Below, piece by piece: positions 5,774 to 5,928 of a stretch of DNA of 5,928 nt. Below the pieces are notes generated by a model. That model did not search any database. It had not been told where the DNA came from and saw only the letters and a program-made list of their open reading frames with translations. Numbering within the stretch: the first letter of the stretch is position 1; the number at the start of each line of letters is the position of its first letter. The DNA comes from JAAFIP01 sp043728315 (GTDB lineage: Bacteria > Pseudomonadota > Gammaproteobacteria > Burkholderiales > Burkholderiaceae_C): contig JAYTMT010000345.1 in assembly GCA_043728315.1 (NCBI GenBank), positions 1 to 5,928 on the forward strand, given 5' to 3'. The translations under genes and the position numbers were made by a program.

Positions 5774-5833
5774 GTGTTGCGTGGGCAAATCTGGGAAGTC
5801 AACCTAGAACCACAAACCCACAAAGAAGAGCCT
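5774..5833 (+). pseudogene. 5' fragment of a MazF/PemK-like toxin gene
   Basis: Immediately after the antitoxin stop, in another frame, the sequence encodes RGQIWEVNLEPQTHKEEP. This matches the first strand and loop of MazF/PemK endoribonucleases, where RGxIWxVNLxP is typical and a GK-RP-LVV stretch should follow. Here the match ends at the Pro codon (5831-5833) and the next residues (SVVSHVKCRIE) do not fit. Only about 20 of the usual 110-120 residues remain. Possible starts are GTG 5774, TTG 5777, or TTG 5765 overlapping the antitoxin gene; no ATG is present. The frame happens to stay open to the window edge. The catalytic core is missing, so no active toxin is expected unless the rest resumes beyond an insertion. 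Confidence 0.6.
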
Positions 5834-5928
5834 AGTGTCGTGTCACACGTCAAATGTCGTATAGAGTCGTTTAAGCTTGATGCGAGCTGTATCGGTCGTA
5901 AATTGCCAGTTTATCTTAGCCTTGATTT
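5834..5928. mobile_element. Probable insertion-element end disrupting mazF (partial)
   Basis: From the TA of CTAG (5832-5835) onward the sequence no longer encodes MazF. IS630/Tc1-type elements insert at and duplicate TA, with CTAG a known preferred target, so the break position fits. The new sequence starts AGTGTCGTGTCACACG and includes the near-palindrome TGTCGTGT-C-ACACGTCA (5836-5852) and four GTCGT motifs (5837, 5856, 5866, 5895), as could be expected of terminal and subterminal transposase sites. No transposase is visible within the 95 bases available, so the identity of the element is inferred. Confidence 0.4.

Overview
The window looks like chromosomal accessory DNA from a betaproteobacterium, probably Burkholderiales and Comamonadaceae-like. 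This rests on the mixed GC-rich coding style, the protein flavour, and the AT-rich GCTATT/AATAGC hairpin inside one gene. It is inference; no rRNA or other taxonomic marker is present.

Layout. Positions 1-378 hold no convincing gene. They contain a degenerate ~37-bp tandem repeat (69-161) and a cluster of three short tandem or direct repeats (240-330), which overlap a possible decayed minus-strand reading frame. A RidA/YjgF-family gene follows (379-840, +). The gap after it carries four GTCA-centred half-sites in exact 11-bp register (859-898), with a -10-like hexamer exactly 10 bp downstream. This is the geometry of a double PHO box. It precedes a 747-residue lipoprotein (944-3187, +) with an SdiA-regulated-type beta-propeller, two Ig-like repeats and a lamin-tail domain. 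A strong intrinsic terminator closes that unit (3236-3273).

Next is a VapB/VapC toxin-antitoxin pair (3372-4015, +) whose stop and start codons overlap by one base. It converges on a photolyase/cryptochrome-related FAD protein (4042-5439, -). That protein lacks the usual N-terminal antenna domain, carries an extra ~165-residue C-terminal region, and contains two abutting perfect hairpins inside its reading frame. Divergent from it is a ribbon-helix-helix antitoxin (5542-5772, +). The first ~20 codons of a MazF/PemK-like toxin follow directly, and the toxin match stops at a CTAG (5832-5835), where unrelated sequence, plausibly the end of an insertion element, runs to the window edge.

How the parts fit. 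The best-supported regulatory story is phosphate starvation: PhoB would switch on a surface lipoprotein whose domains suggest handling of an extracellular phosphorylated substrate, though no enzymatic activity can be shown from sequence. The two toxin-antitoxin modules, the repeat cluster and the broken mazF mark the region as a site of gene gain and decay. The photolyase-like gene sits between the two modules and shares its upstream region with the second antitoxin.
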